Assembly (NCBI GenBank): GCA_021779795.1
Contig: JAJXZZ010000154.1
Span: 1 to 7,499, forward strand
Origin: Acidobacteriota bacterium
GTDB taxonomy: Bacteria > Acidobacteriota > Vicinamibacteria > Vicinamibacterales > Fen-181
DNA: 7,499 nt
Direction: 5' to 3'
Position 1 is the stretch's first letter. Each line of letters opens with the position of its first letter. The translations under genes and the position numbers were made by a program. Shown here one piece after another: positions 1-7,022 of the stretch. The notes below the pieces were generated by a model that saw only the letters and a list, made by a program, of their open reading frames with translations, did not search any database and was not told the DNA's origin.

Positions 1-43
1 ATCTCGCCGGCCCGTTCGTCAAGCCCGCCGCCGACAGCGCCGG

Positions 44-1357
44 TCAGTCGGCGAAGCCCCCGGTGCTCCCCTGGAACCCGTTCGCGGCCTGCTTCAGCAC
101 CCACTTGATCGCCCGGCTGGGCTTGTAGCAGTAGGCGAGATTGTGGTTGAGCGTCGAGAAGCAGTGCTTCTGGCAGGTCACCTTCATCTCGTCGAGGTCC
201 TTGACGGCGAACTTCGGGTGGCCGACGACGCCCCAGTCCTCGGTCGCCGAGTAGAACGGGAAGCAGGGGGCCAGCGTGCCGTCGGTGCGGATGACGATGG
301 AGTTCTGGCCGGCGCGGCAGTCCCAGGCCTCGACCTGGTCCCGCATGAACGCCTTCATCTCGTTGAGCCGGGCCAGGGAATTCACCATCTTGTACCCGGA
401 CCGGTACTTCTCGACCAGCCAGTCCACCACGGCGTCAACCGCCGGCCAGTCCTCCTGCCGGATGTGCGTCCGGTTGAGCGTCGCGTGCTGGAAGTGCTCC
501 TGCTCCAGGTAGGGCGCCTCGTTGATGTGATAGTCGGTCGCGATGCCGTTGTCGTGCGCGATCTCGGTCAGCTGCTTCACGTCGTCGAGGTTGATGCGCG
601 TGATGTTGATGTTGAAGAAGACCGAAAAATCGTAGACGTACTGTTTCTTGATCAGGTAGTCGAAATACGGCCGGATCGGCTGCAGCGCCTTCGGCAGTTC
701 CTTCTGCTCCTCCACGACGTCCACGGCCAGGTTGACCGTGGCCACGCCCGCGTCGCCCAGCCGGTCGATCACCTCGGGCCGCATGAGCCGCCCGTTGGTC
801 GGCACGTAGACCCAGAATCCCTTCTTCGCGGCGTAGTAGACCACCTTGTGGACGAAGGCGGGCCGGAGCAGCACCTCCCCGCCCATGAGCGCGAGCACCC
901 GGCACCCGGTGTCCTCGAGCCAGTCGATCGCCCGGCGCGCCGTGTCCTCGCTCATGCCCTTGATGCGGTTGTCGAACGAGTAGCAGTAGTGGCAGTCGAG
1001 GTTGCACTTCCACTCGGTGAACAGGTAGGCGATGATCGGGTGGAACGGCCCCGGCAGGACCTGCGACTTCACGTACGGGTACAGCCACCCCCGAAAAGCC
1101 CTGAGCACGGTTTCGCGCCCCACGCGCGTGCGGTAGTTCTGCCCCGGCTGCGGCACGTATTCCTTCGGGGGCTCCACGTCGCCGAGTTTGTCGGGAAACT
1201 GCGGGAAGACGGGGTCCGGCAGCGTGAGCGGCGCATCGGTCACGACGAACTGCCGGCGTGACGCGCTGGCCTGCAGCCGCGCGCGAACCGGGTCGCTGAT
1301 GTGATTGCGGTCGCCTTCGGCGTCGCCGGGGGCCGGGGCATAGGGCGCAACAGGCAT
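44..1357 (-). CDS. Radical SAM protein with SPASM/twitch-like cysteine-rich C-terminus
   Basis: The 437-residue protein should be cytoplasmic: I see no signal peptide or membrane segment. The radical SAM cluster motif CX3CX2C (CNLDCHYC) is at C118, C122 and C125, followed by Y126. A GGE motif at 159-161 follows, as expected for SAM binding on strand 2 of the TIM-barrel. Known family chemistry is reductive cleavage of S-adenosylmethionine to a 5'-deoxyadenosyl radical. The C-terminal part holds five more cysteines (C347, C365, C395, C399, C410), including CRAG and 'TDGTLAPCFPF', which look like a SPASM/twitch domain binding auxiliary Fe-S cluster(s). The N-terminal ~105 residues before the barrel are Pro-rich and unassigned. 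I chose the start at 1357 over an in-frame ATG 16 codons upstream because a perfect AGGAGGT lies three bases before it. The substrate is unknown; peptide (RiPP) maturation or cofactor/lipid modification are both possible. Confidence 0.9.
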   Translation of the reverse strand: MPVAPYAPAPGDAEGDRNHISDPVRARLQASASRRQFVVTDAPLTLPDPVFPQFPDKLGDVEPPKEYVPQPGQNYRTRVGRETVLRAFRGWLYPYVKSQVLPGPFHPIIAYLFTEWKCNLDCHYCYSFDNRIKGMSEDTARRAIDWLEDTGCRVLALMGGEVLLRPAFVHKVVYYAAKKGFWVYVPTNGRLMRPEVIDRLGDAGVATVNLAVDVVEEQKELPKALQPIRPYFDYLIKKQYVYDFSVFFNINITRINLDDVKQLTEIAHDNGIATDYHINEAPYLEQEHFQHATLNRTHIRQEDWPAVDAVVDWLVEKYRSGYKMVNSLARLNEMKAFMRDQVEAWDCRAGQNSIVIRTDGTLAPCFPFYSATEDWGVVGHPKFAVKDLDEMKVTCQKHCFSTLNHNLAYCYKPSRAIKWVLKQAANGFQGSTGGFAD

Positions 1358-1360
1358 GGC

Positions 1361-1367
1361 ACCTCCT
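1361..1367 (-). promoter_or_regulatory. Strong Shine-Dalgarno that fixes the radical SAM start
   Basis: The minus strand reads AGGAGGT followed by GCC and ATG, a full anti-SD match. The core AGGAGG is 4 bases from the ATG. It overrides the longer in-frame start at 1405, which would put this site inside the coding region. It is the strongest ribosome binding site in the window and suggests efficient translation. Confidence 0.8.
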
Positions 1368-1383
1368 ATGGAGCGTTTCAATA

Positions 1384-1400
1384 GCCGGCGGTGCGCCGGC
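1384..1400 (-). other. GC-rich hairpin in the radical SAM leader
   Basis: GCCGGCG and CGCCGGC form a perfect 7-bp stem around a 3-base loop. It lies 16 bases upstream of the Shine-Dalgarno, inside the predicted leader. On the minus strand it is followed by TATTGAAACG and not by a U-tract, so it is not a terminator for the helicase upstream. It may stabilise the leader mRNA, or it may be chance in such GC-rich DNA. A second short inverted repeat (CCGCGG, GCGG, CCGCGG) sits at 1447-1462. Confidence 0.35.
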
Positions 1401-1477
1401 GGCAAGAAACTAAGCCACTCCTGGCACGAGCAAGGCGGGGGAGCCTCCGCGGGCGGCCGCGGCAGCCTCTTCCGCAG

Positions 1478-1486
1478 ATTCTAGCA
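1478..1486 (-). promoter_or_regulatory. Candidate extended -10 promoter for the radical SAM gene
   Basis: The minus strand reads TGCTAGAAT: a -10 hexamer TAGAAT (5 of 6 consensus bases) with the upstream TGn extension. No good -35 sits at the normal distance; a TTGACC at 1508-1513 is 24 bases away, too far for a standard spacer. Extended -10 promoters can work without a -35. Transcription would start near 1471, giving a leader of about 114 bases. An AT-rich hexamer in the gap between two genes is the main support. Confidence 0.4.
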
Positions 1487-1548
1487 TTCCGGTCAGGTGC
1501 CGGGATAGGTCAACAGATTCGCGGGCGGGCGCTCCGGTGACACGGCCC

Positions 1549-4116
1549 TCAGGCCAGGGGGCCGACCCGGTTGAGCCACAGGACGGGCTCCCCCGCCGCC
1601 CTGGAGTCGCCCAGGTCGATCTCGAACTCGGCGGCCCAGTCGTTCTCCATCTCGGGGTCGACGAGCATCTGCTGGACGCGCCACTTGCGCCCGTCGGGCG
1701 AGGGGGTCACGTAGGTGTGCCGCAGGTTCCTCGCCTCGGGGTCGAGGCGCAGGCGCCCGTGCCCGGCGCGGTAGTCCGCGAACGCCTGCGCCAGGCGGTC
1801 GGCCGTCCAGTCCGCCCGGTTCTCGTCCTCCAGGCCGTCGAGGGCGGCCATCGCCGCCGCCGGGTCGCCGGTGGACCAGGCGCGCAGGAACGAGAAGACG
1901 CGCGTGCGGATGGCGGCCGTGAACGCCTTCGCGTCGCGCGTGACGTCGGCGTCGGCCGCGACGCCTCCCGGCGGCCGCATCTCGGCCGCCCCGCCGGCCG
2001 CCGCCTCGCGGGCGAACGGCTGGTACCCGGGGTCCCGCATCCGCTCCCACTCGTCGGCCAGGCTCGAGTCCACCTGCCGCAGCAGCGTCCTCAGGTACCA
2101 CTCCATCTCGAACACGTCGCCGGTCTTGGCGCCGTCCGGGACCGTCTGGGCGAGCACCTTGTAGACGCTGTTCAGGTGCCGCAGCAGCAGCCCCTCGGCG
2201 CGCTCGAGGTCGTACTCGAGGATGTACTCCGCAAACGACAGGTAGCTCTCGAACATCTCGCGCGCGATCGACTTCGGCCGGATGTTCTCCTCGCCCACCC
2301 AGGGGTGGCGGTCGGCGAAGGCGTTGAACGTCTGGTAGACGAAGTCGCGCAGCGGCTTCGGGTATTCGAGCTTCTCCAGTTCCTCCATCCGCTGCTCGTA
2401 CTCGACGCCGTCGGCCTTCATCTGCGCCACGGCGCGGTCCTTGACCCGGTCGAGCTGCCGGCGCAGGATGAGTTCCGGGTTCTCGAGGATCGACTCGACC
2501 AGCGTCAGCAGGTCGAGGCCGTACTCCGGCGACTCGCGGTCGAGCAGCGGGATCGTCTCGAGCAGGTAGAGCGACAGGGCCTGGTCCATCGAGAAGTCGT
2601 CCTGCAGCTCGACGTTGACCCTGAGCCTGGTCCCGTCCTCCTGCTCGGGCGCGAACTCGACGATGTGCCGGGCGACGAGGCTGCGGAACAGCTGCCAGGC
2701 CCGCCGCCGGTGGGCGCGCCGGGCCGCCTCCGGCTCGTGGCAGTCGCGAATGATCCGCCGCATCGCCCCGCAGCCGTCGCCGGTCCGGCTCAGCACGTTG
2801 AGCAGCATCCCGTGCGAGACCTGGAAGCGGGAGGTGAGCGGCTCGGGCCGCGCCGCGATGAGGCGCTTGAAGGTCCCGAGGTCCCAGTTGACGAAATTGT
2901 GCTCGGGCGGCTTGCGCCTGACGAACTTCTTCCCGTCGCGCGCCGCCTTCTCGGCGAGCCGCATGTTCTCGATCACGTGCTCGGGCGCCTGGACGACGAC
3001 GTAGCCGCGCGTGTCGAACCCCTTGCGGCCGGCGCGGCCCGCGATCTGGTGGAAGTCGCGGGCGCTCAGGTGGGCGGTCTTCCGGCCGTCGAACTTGCAC
3101 AGCCGCGTGAAGAGCACGGTGCGGATCGGCACGTTGATGCCGACGCCGAGCGTGTCGGTCCCGCAGATGATCTTCAGCAGGCCGCGCTGGGCGAGCTGCT
3201 CGACCAGCACGCGGTACTTGGGCAGCAGGCCGGCGTGGTGCAGGCCGATCCCGTGCCTGAGCCACTTGCGGATCTCGGCGCCGTAGGGGCTCGTGAACTC
3301 GAAGCCCGCGACGAGACCCGCAAGCGCCGCCTTCTCCTCGCGCGTGCAGACCTTCAGGCTCGTGAAGTCCTGCGCGCTGGCGGCCGCGTCGGCCTGCGTG
3401 AAGTGGACGACGTAGACCGGCGCCTTCCCCTCGTCCGCCAGCTTCTCGACCGTGTGGGCGAGCGGGATCTCCGAGTAGGCGAACTCGAGCGGCACGGGCC
3501 GCTCGTTCCCTTCGACGGTCACCGTCGGCCGGCCGTTGAGCGCCGTGAGCGCCTGCCCGAAGAAGGAGGTGTCGCCGAGCGTGGCCGACATGAGCAGGAA
3601 GCGGGTGTGCGGCAGGGTCAGCAGCGGGACCTGCCAGGCCACGCCGCGGTCCCGGTCGGCGTACCAGTGGAACTCGTCCATCACGACGTTGTCCACCGGC
3701 GTGGCGGGCCCCTGGCGCAGCGCCATGTTGGCCAGCACCTCGGCCGTGCAGCAGAGGATGGGCGCGTCGCGGTTCACCGAGGCGTCGCCCGTGGCGAGGC
3801 CGACCCGCTCGGGGCCGAACTCGCGGCAGAGCGACATCCACTTCTCGTTGACGAGCGCCTTGATCGGGCAGGTGTAGACCGCGCGCTGGCCCCGCGCCAG
3901 CGACGCGAACAGCATGGCCGAGGCGACGAGCGACTTGCCCGAGCCGGTGGGCGTGTGGAGGATGACGTTCTTCTCCTCCAGCAGCTCCAGCGTGGCCTCC
4001 TCCTGGGCCGGGTAGAGGGTCAGCCCCCCGTCGGCCGCCCAGTCGAGGAAGCGCCCGAGCAGCGTGTCGCTCGACGCCTCGTAGGCGTCCGGCAGCAGGT
4101 CACCAAGCGTCGGCAA
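1549..4116 (-). CDS. DExH-box helicase with C-terminal DUF3516 domain
   Basis: This 855-residue superfamily 2, Ski2-like ATP-dependent nucleic acid helicase has all core motifs: Q-like YPAQEEA (35-41), Walker A TPTGSGKS (55-62), motif Ia CPIKALVNEKW (83-93), Walker B DEFH (147-150), motif III SAT (177-179), HHAGLLPKYR (293-302), motif V GTDTLGVGINVP (319-330) and motif VI QIAGRAGRKG (357-366). From about residue 397 ('FVNWD', then 'PLTSRFQVSHGMLLNVL') to the end it matches the DUF3516 pattern I recall from actinobacterial helicases of similar size, so it looks complete. Function is inferred only: RNA or DNA unwinding in the cytoplasm, with no defined substrate. The start is TTG, 7 bp after the molybdopterin-subunit stop; the only alternatives upstream are cut off by an in-frame TGA at 4132-4134. 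A GGGGTAGGA stretch overlapping the previous stop serves as ribosome binding site, suggesting translational coupling. Confidence 0.93.
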   Translation of the reverse strand: MPTLGDLLPDAYEASSDTLLGRFLDWAADGGLTLYPAQEEATLELLEEKNVILHTPTGSGKSLVASAMLFASLARGQRAVYTCPIKALVNEKWMSLCREFGPERVGLATGDASVNRDAPILCCTAEVLANMALRQGPATPVDNVVMDEFHWYADRDRGVAWQVPLLTLPHTRFLLMSATLGDTSFFGQALTALNGRPTVTVEGNERPVPLEFAYSEIPLAHTVEKLADEGKAPVYVVHFTQADAAASAQDFTSLKVCTREEKAALAGLVAGFEFTSPYGAEIRKWLRHGIGLHHAGLLPKYRVLVEQLAQRGLLKIICGTDTLGVGINVPIRTVLFTRLCKFDGRKTAHLSARDFHQIAGRAGRKGFDTRGYVVVQAPEHVIENMRLAEKAARDGKKFVRRKPPEHNFVNWDLGTFKRLIAARPEPLTSRFQVSHGMLLNVLSRTGDGCGAMRRIIRDCHEPEAARRAHRRRAWQLFRSLVARHIVEFAPEQEDGTRLRVNVELQDDFSMDQALSLYLLETIPLLDRESPEYGLDLLTLVESILENPELILRRQLDRVKDRAVAQMKADGVEYEQRMEELEKLEYPKPLRDFVYQTFNAFADRHPWVGEENIRPKSIAREMFESYLSFAEYILEYDLERAEGLLLRHLNSVYKVLAQTVPDGAKTGDVFEMEWYLRTLLRQVDSSLADEWERMRDPGYQPFAREAAAGGAAEMRPPGGVAADADVTRDAKAFTAAIRTRVFSFLRAWSTGDPAAAMAALDGLEDENRADWTADRLAQAFADYRAGHGRLRLDPEARNLRHTYVTPSPDGRKWRVQQMLVDPEMENDWAAEFEIDLGDSRAAGEPVLWLNRVGPLA

Positions 4117-4123
4117 CGGTGTC

Positions 4124-6295
4124 CTACCCCTTCAGCGCCGCTTTCACGCGCTCGGGCGTCATGGGCATCCGGTTCAGGCGCACGCCGACGGCGTCGAAGA
4201 TGGCGTTGGCCACCGCGGCGCCCAGCGGGACGATGGCCGGCTCGCCCCCGCCCTGCGACGCCTCGCCGGGGGCGTCGACCAGGATCGCCTCGATCTTCGG
4301 CACCTGGGAGAAGCGCGGCAGCTCGTAGCTCGCGAAGCTCCGGTCGAGAATGTCGCCGCCCTTGAAATGGATCTCCTCGCTCAGCGTGTAGCCCAGGCCC
4401 ATCGTCAGGCACCCTTCGATCTGCTGCAGCGCCTCGTCGGGGTTGACGACGATCCCCATCTCCTGGGCGCACCTGGCCCGCCGGACGGCCACCTTGCCCG
4501 TGGCCTTGTCCACCGACACCTCGACGAACAGCGCCACGCAGGTCCCGGCGTCGATGCCGAGCGCCACGCCGACGCCGCGGCCGCTCGGCGCGGGCTTCGG
4601 CGTCCAGCCGAACGTCTTCACGGCGGCCTTCAGCACGCGGAGCATGCGCGGGTCCGTGAGGTTCTTCAGCCGGAACTCCACCGGGTCCATCCCCGCCTTC
4701 GCGGCGAGGACGTCGATGTGCGACTCCCGCCCGAACGCGTTGCTGCTGGCGCCCGGCGCCCGCCACGGGCCGACCGCGAACGGGTGGAGGTCGCCGGACC
4801 GGCCGCTCCAGCCGCCGGTCCACGCCGTGCGGTGGTTGGGGATGTTGTAGAACTGCGCGGCGCCGCGCTCGCCGGCGCAGTAGACCAGGTAGTCCCAGAG
4901 CCCGATCGTCTTCGACGGGGTCAGGCCGGCGCGGATCCTGACGATCGAGGCCGGCCGGAACGTGTCGTAGAAGAACTCCTCGGCGCGGCTGAACACCACG
5001 CGCACGGGCTTGCCGGTCAGCACCGCGAGGCGCGCCGCCTCGATGGCCTGGCGCGACGCCGACTTGCCCCCGAAACCGCCGCCGACGAACGGCGTGACGA
5101 CGCGGACCTTGTCGGCCGGGAGCTTGAGGGCCTGCATCAGCTGGTTCCTGACCGGGAACGGCGTCTGCGTGCCGGCCCACACGGTGAGCTTGCCGTCCTC
5201 GACGGCCGCCACGGCCGTGTGCGGCTCCATCGGCGCGTGCGCGACGTAGCTGTCGTAGTACGTGCCCTCGATTACCCCCGTGACCAGCTTCTCGCCGGCC
5301 GCCAGGCTGCCCCCCTCGGCGACCGTCTGCGGCGGGCCCGCGACCTTGAGGAAGTGGTCGTAGATCGTCTTGTCGTCAACCGGCGGATCGTGGCGCGTCC
5401 ACTCGGCCTTCACCAGGCCGAGCGCGGCGTCGGCCTCGTCGCGGTGCGCGTGCAGCACGGCGACGAGATCGCCGTCGCGAACCACCTTCACGCCCGGCAC
5501 CTTCTCGGCGGCCGACGTGTCCACGCGGTCGAGCGTGGCCCCGTGGGAGGGCGGCCGCAGGATCCGCGCGTGCAGCGCGCCGCCGGACGGCACGATGTCG
5601 CCCGCGTACCGCGCCCTGCCCGTCACCTTCTCGACGCCGTCGCGCCGGGGCACCGACCGGCCGACGACCGTGTACGAGGAGGCCGGCTTGAGCGGCGCCT
5701 TGCCCTCGGCCCGGCGCTCGATCCGCTTCCCGCCGGTCAGCTGGGCGTAGGTGACCGTCTGCTTCGGGTTCGACGCGTCGGACACGACACCCGCCTTCAC
5801 CCGCAGCCGGGCGACCGGCACGCCGAGGCGCTCGGCCGCCATCTCGAGCAGCATCTCGCGGGCGTCGGCGGCCGCCTGGCGCAGCACCGGCCCGAACTGC
5901 CGGATGCTCAGCGACCCGAACGTCCCCATGTCCCACGGGCACAGGTCGGTGTCCCCCATCACGATGTCCACGCGGGCCAGCGGGACGTCGAGCTCCTCGG
6001 CGAGCAGCTGGGGCAGCGACGTCATCACCCCCTGGCCCAGCTCGACCTTGCCGACCAGGCAGGTCACGCGGCCGTCGCCGCCGATGTGCAGGTAGGCGTT
6101 GACGTCGCTCGGGTACCCCTGGCGCCCCGTCGGGAGCCGCGCGGTCTCCTGCCCCGGGGCGGGATCCACCGCGAACAGCACCAGCAGGCCCGTGGCGGTC
6201 AGCTTCACGAACTCGCGGCGGTCAACGGGAAACGACGTCGGGCCGTCCACGACCAGTTCCTGGTCACGATCCAGGTCCACGTCCACGGGCTTCAT
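4124..6295 (-). CDS. Tat-exported molybdopterin-binding subunit, xanthine dehydrogenase family (IorB-like)
   Basis: This 723-residue large subunit of a molybdenum hydroxylase resembles the isoquinoline 1-oxidoreductase beta group. A twin-arginine motif DRREFVK (25-31) followed by the short apolar run GLLVLFAV (36-43) predicts folded export to the periplasm. Mo-cofactor motifs are visible: VELGQG (84-89), AHAPMEPHT (352-360), VGGGFGGK (404-411), WRAPGASSNAF (511-521) and GGGEP (682-686), whose E685 matches the family's catalytic glutamate. Known chemistry is hydroxylation or oxidation of N-heterocycles or aldehydes with oxygen from water; the substrate here cannot be told. The start at 6295 overlaps the [2Fe-2S] subunit stop by ATGA and has an AGGGGG ribosome binding site six bases upstream. 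A longer in-frame extension to 6913 runs through the small-subunit gene and is rejected. The length is normal for the family. A 24-residue acidic stretch precedes the Tat motif. Confidence 0.93.
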   Translation of the reverse strand: MKPVDVDLDRDQELVVDGPTSFPVDRREFVKLTATGLLVLFAVDPAPGQETARLPTGRQGYPSDVNAYLHIGGDGRVTCLVGKVELGQGVMTSLPQLLAEELDVPLARVDIVMGDTDLCPWDMGTFGSLSIRQFGPVLRQAAADAREMLLEMAAERLGVPVARLRVKAGVVSDASNPKQTVTYAQLTGGKRIERRAEGKAPLKPASSYTVVGRSVPRRDGVEKVTGRARYAGDIVPSGGALHARILRPPSHGATLDRVDTSAAEKVPGVKVVRDGDLVAVLHAHRDEADAALGLVKAEWTRHDPPVDDKTIYDHFLKVAGPPQTVAEGGSLAAGEKLVTGVIEGTYYDSYVAHAPMEPHTAVAAVEDGKLTVWAGTQTPFPVRNQLMQALKLPADKVRVVTPFVGGGFGGKSASRQAIEAARLAVLTGKPVRVVFSRAEEFFYDTFRPASIVRIRAGLTPSKTIGLWDYLVYCAGERGAAQFYNIPNHRTAWTGGWSGRSGDLHPFAVGPWRAPGASSNAFGRESHIDVLAAKAGMDPVEFRLKNLTDPRMLRVLKAAVKTFGWTPKPAPSGRGVGVALGIDAGTCVALFVEVSVDKATGKVAVRRARCAQEMGIVVNPDEALQQIEGCLTMGLGYTLSEEIHFKGGDILDRSFASYELPRFSQVPKIEAILVDAPGEASQGGGEPAIVPLGAAVANAIFDAVGVRLNRMPMTPERVKAALKG

Positions 6296-6768
6296 CGCGC
6301 GCCCCCTTTCATCGTGCCGGCCGCGGCCTCGACGGCGCTCACGATCCGGACGTGGGTGCCGCAGCGGCACAGGTGGGCATCGAACTCCTTCACGATGTCC
6401 GCCCGCGTGGCCTTCGGGTTGGCCTGCAGCATCGCGTAGGCCTTCATGATCATGCCCGGCGTGCAGTAGCCGCACTGGTAGGCGACGTGCTCGACGAACG
6501 CCTCCTGGATCGGGTGCAGCTTGCCGTCCCTGGCCAGCCCCTCGATCGTCAGGACGTGCTTGCCCGCCACGTCGCCGATCGACGTCACGCAGGAGCGCGT
6601 GGCCTGGCCGTCCACGACGACGGTGCAGGCGCCGCACTCCCCTTCGCCGCAGCCGAACCTGGTGCCGGTGAGGCCCAGGTCGTCCCGGAGGACCCAGAGC
6701 AGCGGCCTGGTTTCGTCCACCGTCAAGCTGGTGGGCTTGCCGTTCAGCGTGAAGGACACGACTCGCAT
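6292..6768 (-). CDS. [2Fe-2S] electron-transfer subunit of the molybdenum hydroxylase (IorA-like)
   Basis: The 158-residue protein is the usual size for the small subunit of xanthine dehydrogenase-family enzymes. The N-terminal plant-ferredoxin-like domain carries C40, C45, C48 and C60 (GCGEGECGAC, then RSC) for one [2Fe-2S] cluster. The C-terminal helical domain carries C99 and C102 (QCGYCTPGM) plus C134 and C136 (HLCRCGTHVRI) for the cluster next to the Mo cofactor. All eight ligands are present. Its role is to pass electrons from the Mo site to an outside acceptor. It has no signal peptide; in related two-subunit enzymes the small subunit is carried out by the Tat signal of the large one, and I infer the same here. 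The stop overlaps the next start (ATGA). The single ATG is preceded by a G-rich GGGGGG about eight bases upstream. It is first in the operon, behind a candidate promoter at 6858-6886. Confidence 0.95.
   Translation of the reverse strand: MRVVSFTLNGKPTSLTVDETRPLLWVLRDDLGLTGTRFGCGEGECGACTVVVDGQATRSCVTSIGDVAGKHVLTIEGLARDGKLHPIQEAFVEHVAYQCGYCTPGMIMKAYAMLQANPKATRADIVKEFDAHLCRCGTHVRIVSAVEAAAGTMKGGAR
6302..6307 (-). promoter_or_regulatory. Ribosome binding site that decides the molybdopterin-subunit start
   Basis: AGGGGG (within AAAGGGGGC) lies six bases before the ATG at 6295, inside the end of the small-subunit gene. Together with the ATGA stop/start overlap it supports coupled translation of the two subunits at a matched ratio, and it argues against the longer in-frame reading that runs upstream to 6913. 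Confidence 0.6.
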
Positions 6769-6857
6769 GATGAACCCCCCGGAAAGGCGGGCGCCCGGCC
6801 GAAGCCCCTCGGGTCGGCCATACCGGCCCGGCAGCGGGCCGGCGCGGCGTCGATGCA

Positions 6858-6886
6858 GTTTTGAGCCGGCAGGGAGGGTTTGTCAA
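6858..6886 (-). promoter_or_regulatory. Candidate sigma70 promoter of the hydroxylase-helicase operon
   Basis: The minus strand has a perfect -35 TTGACA (6886-6881), a 17-base spacer and CAAAAC (6863-6858) as a weak -10 (3 of 6). It sits just after the terminator of the preceding unit and about 90 bases before the first start codon, where a promoter is expected. The transcript would start near 6850. The -35 and its position are good; the -10 is poor, which may mean weak or activator-dependent expression. Confidence 0.45.
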
Positions 6887-6911
6887 CGGGGAGAGGCTCA
6901 GGGGCCAGGGC

Positions 6912-6942
6912 AAAAAAAAGGACCCTGGCTCGGAGGGTCCTT
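6912..6942 (-). terminator. Intrinsic (Rho-independent) terminator
   Basis: On the minus strand AAGGACCCT (6942-6934), a 7-base loop, and AGGGTCCTT (6926-6918) form a perfect 9-bp stem. It leads directly into eight consecutive T (6919-6912), the last two stem bases being part of the run. It ends the transcript of the gene that stops at 7023 and insulates the hydroxylase operon. CCAGGG in the 3' arm could also pair with CCCTGG just beyond the U-tract (plus-strand 6905-6910 with 6923-6928), an alternative fold. Confidence 0.85.
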
Positions 6943-7022
6943 AAAGGGAGGAGCGAAGCTCTTGGCTCGTTACTAGTTATGACGGCGGTCCCCGGGAAAA
7001 AGTCTGGACCCGTCGGGCTTCG

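Larger units (their letters stand above)
6769..7022. other. Intergenic region between two minus-strand units
   Basis: This 254-bp gap contains the terminator (6912-6942) and candidate promoter (6858-6886) listed separately. It also has a bulged inverted repeat at 6981-7014 (GACGG-CG-GTCC pairing with GGACCCGTC). That repeat lies 8 bases past the stop at 7023 and has no U-tract on the minus side, so it is probably a 3'-UTR stem. A short GAGC-GAA-GCTC hairpin is at 6951-6961. I see no convincing small gene or RNA gene. Confidence 0.5.

Noticed and set aside
29..53. CGCCGAC/GTCGGCG inverted repeat across the radical SAM stop codon, as a terminator
   Set aside because: The stem is 7 bp with an 11-base loop, and no U-tract follows on the minus strand. 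It is likely chance in GC-rich sequence.
1384..1400. Hairpin as a terminator of the helicase transcript
   Set aside because: It is 149 bases past the helicase stop, downstream of the candidate radical SAM promoter, and no run of T follows it on the minus strand.
1493..3841. A 782-codon second frame on the minus strand inside the helicase
   Set aside because: It is an Arg/Ala/Pro/Gly-rich out-of-frame reading of the helicase gene, lacking motifs and a ribosome binding site.
1537..4365. A 942-codon open frame on the plus strand
   Set aside because: It is antisense to the helicase gene, which has every helicase motif. The plus product is low-complexity, rich in Arg, Leu, Val and Gly, with no recognisable domain. 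Long antisense open frames are expected when wobble bases are nearly all G/C.
6115..6140. Peptide LPTGRQG after the Tat signal, resembling a repeat-encoded peptide seen in some candidate-phylum genomes
   Set aside because: Only one copy is seen in the window, and the nucleotide sequence is not a clear palindromic repeat. It lies in the variable linker before the conserved domain.
4367..6439. A 690-codon open frame on the plus strand
   Set aside because: It is antisense to the molybdopterin subunit and rich in Arg, His, Val and Asp without domain motifs. It is a compositional shadow.
6296..6913. N-terminal extension of the molybdopterin subunit to 6913
   Set aside because: The extension would read through the whole [2Fe-2S] gene in another frame and the promoter region. 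The Tat motif, ribosome binding site and ATGA overlap all support a start at 6295.
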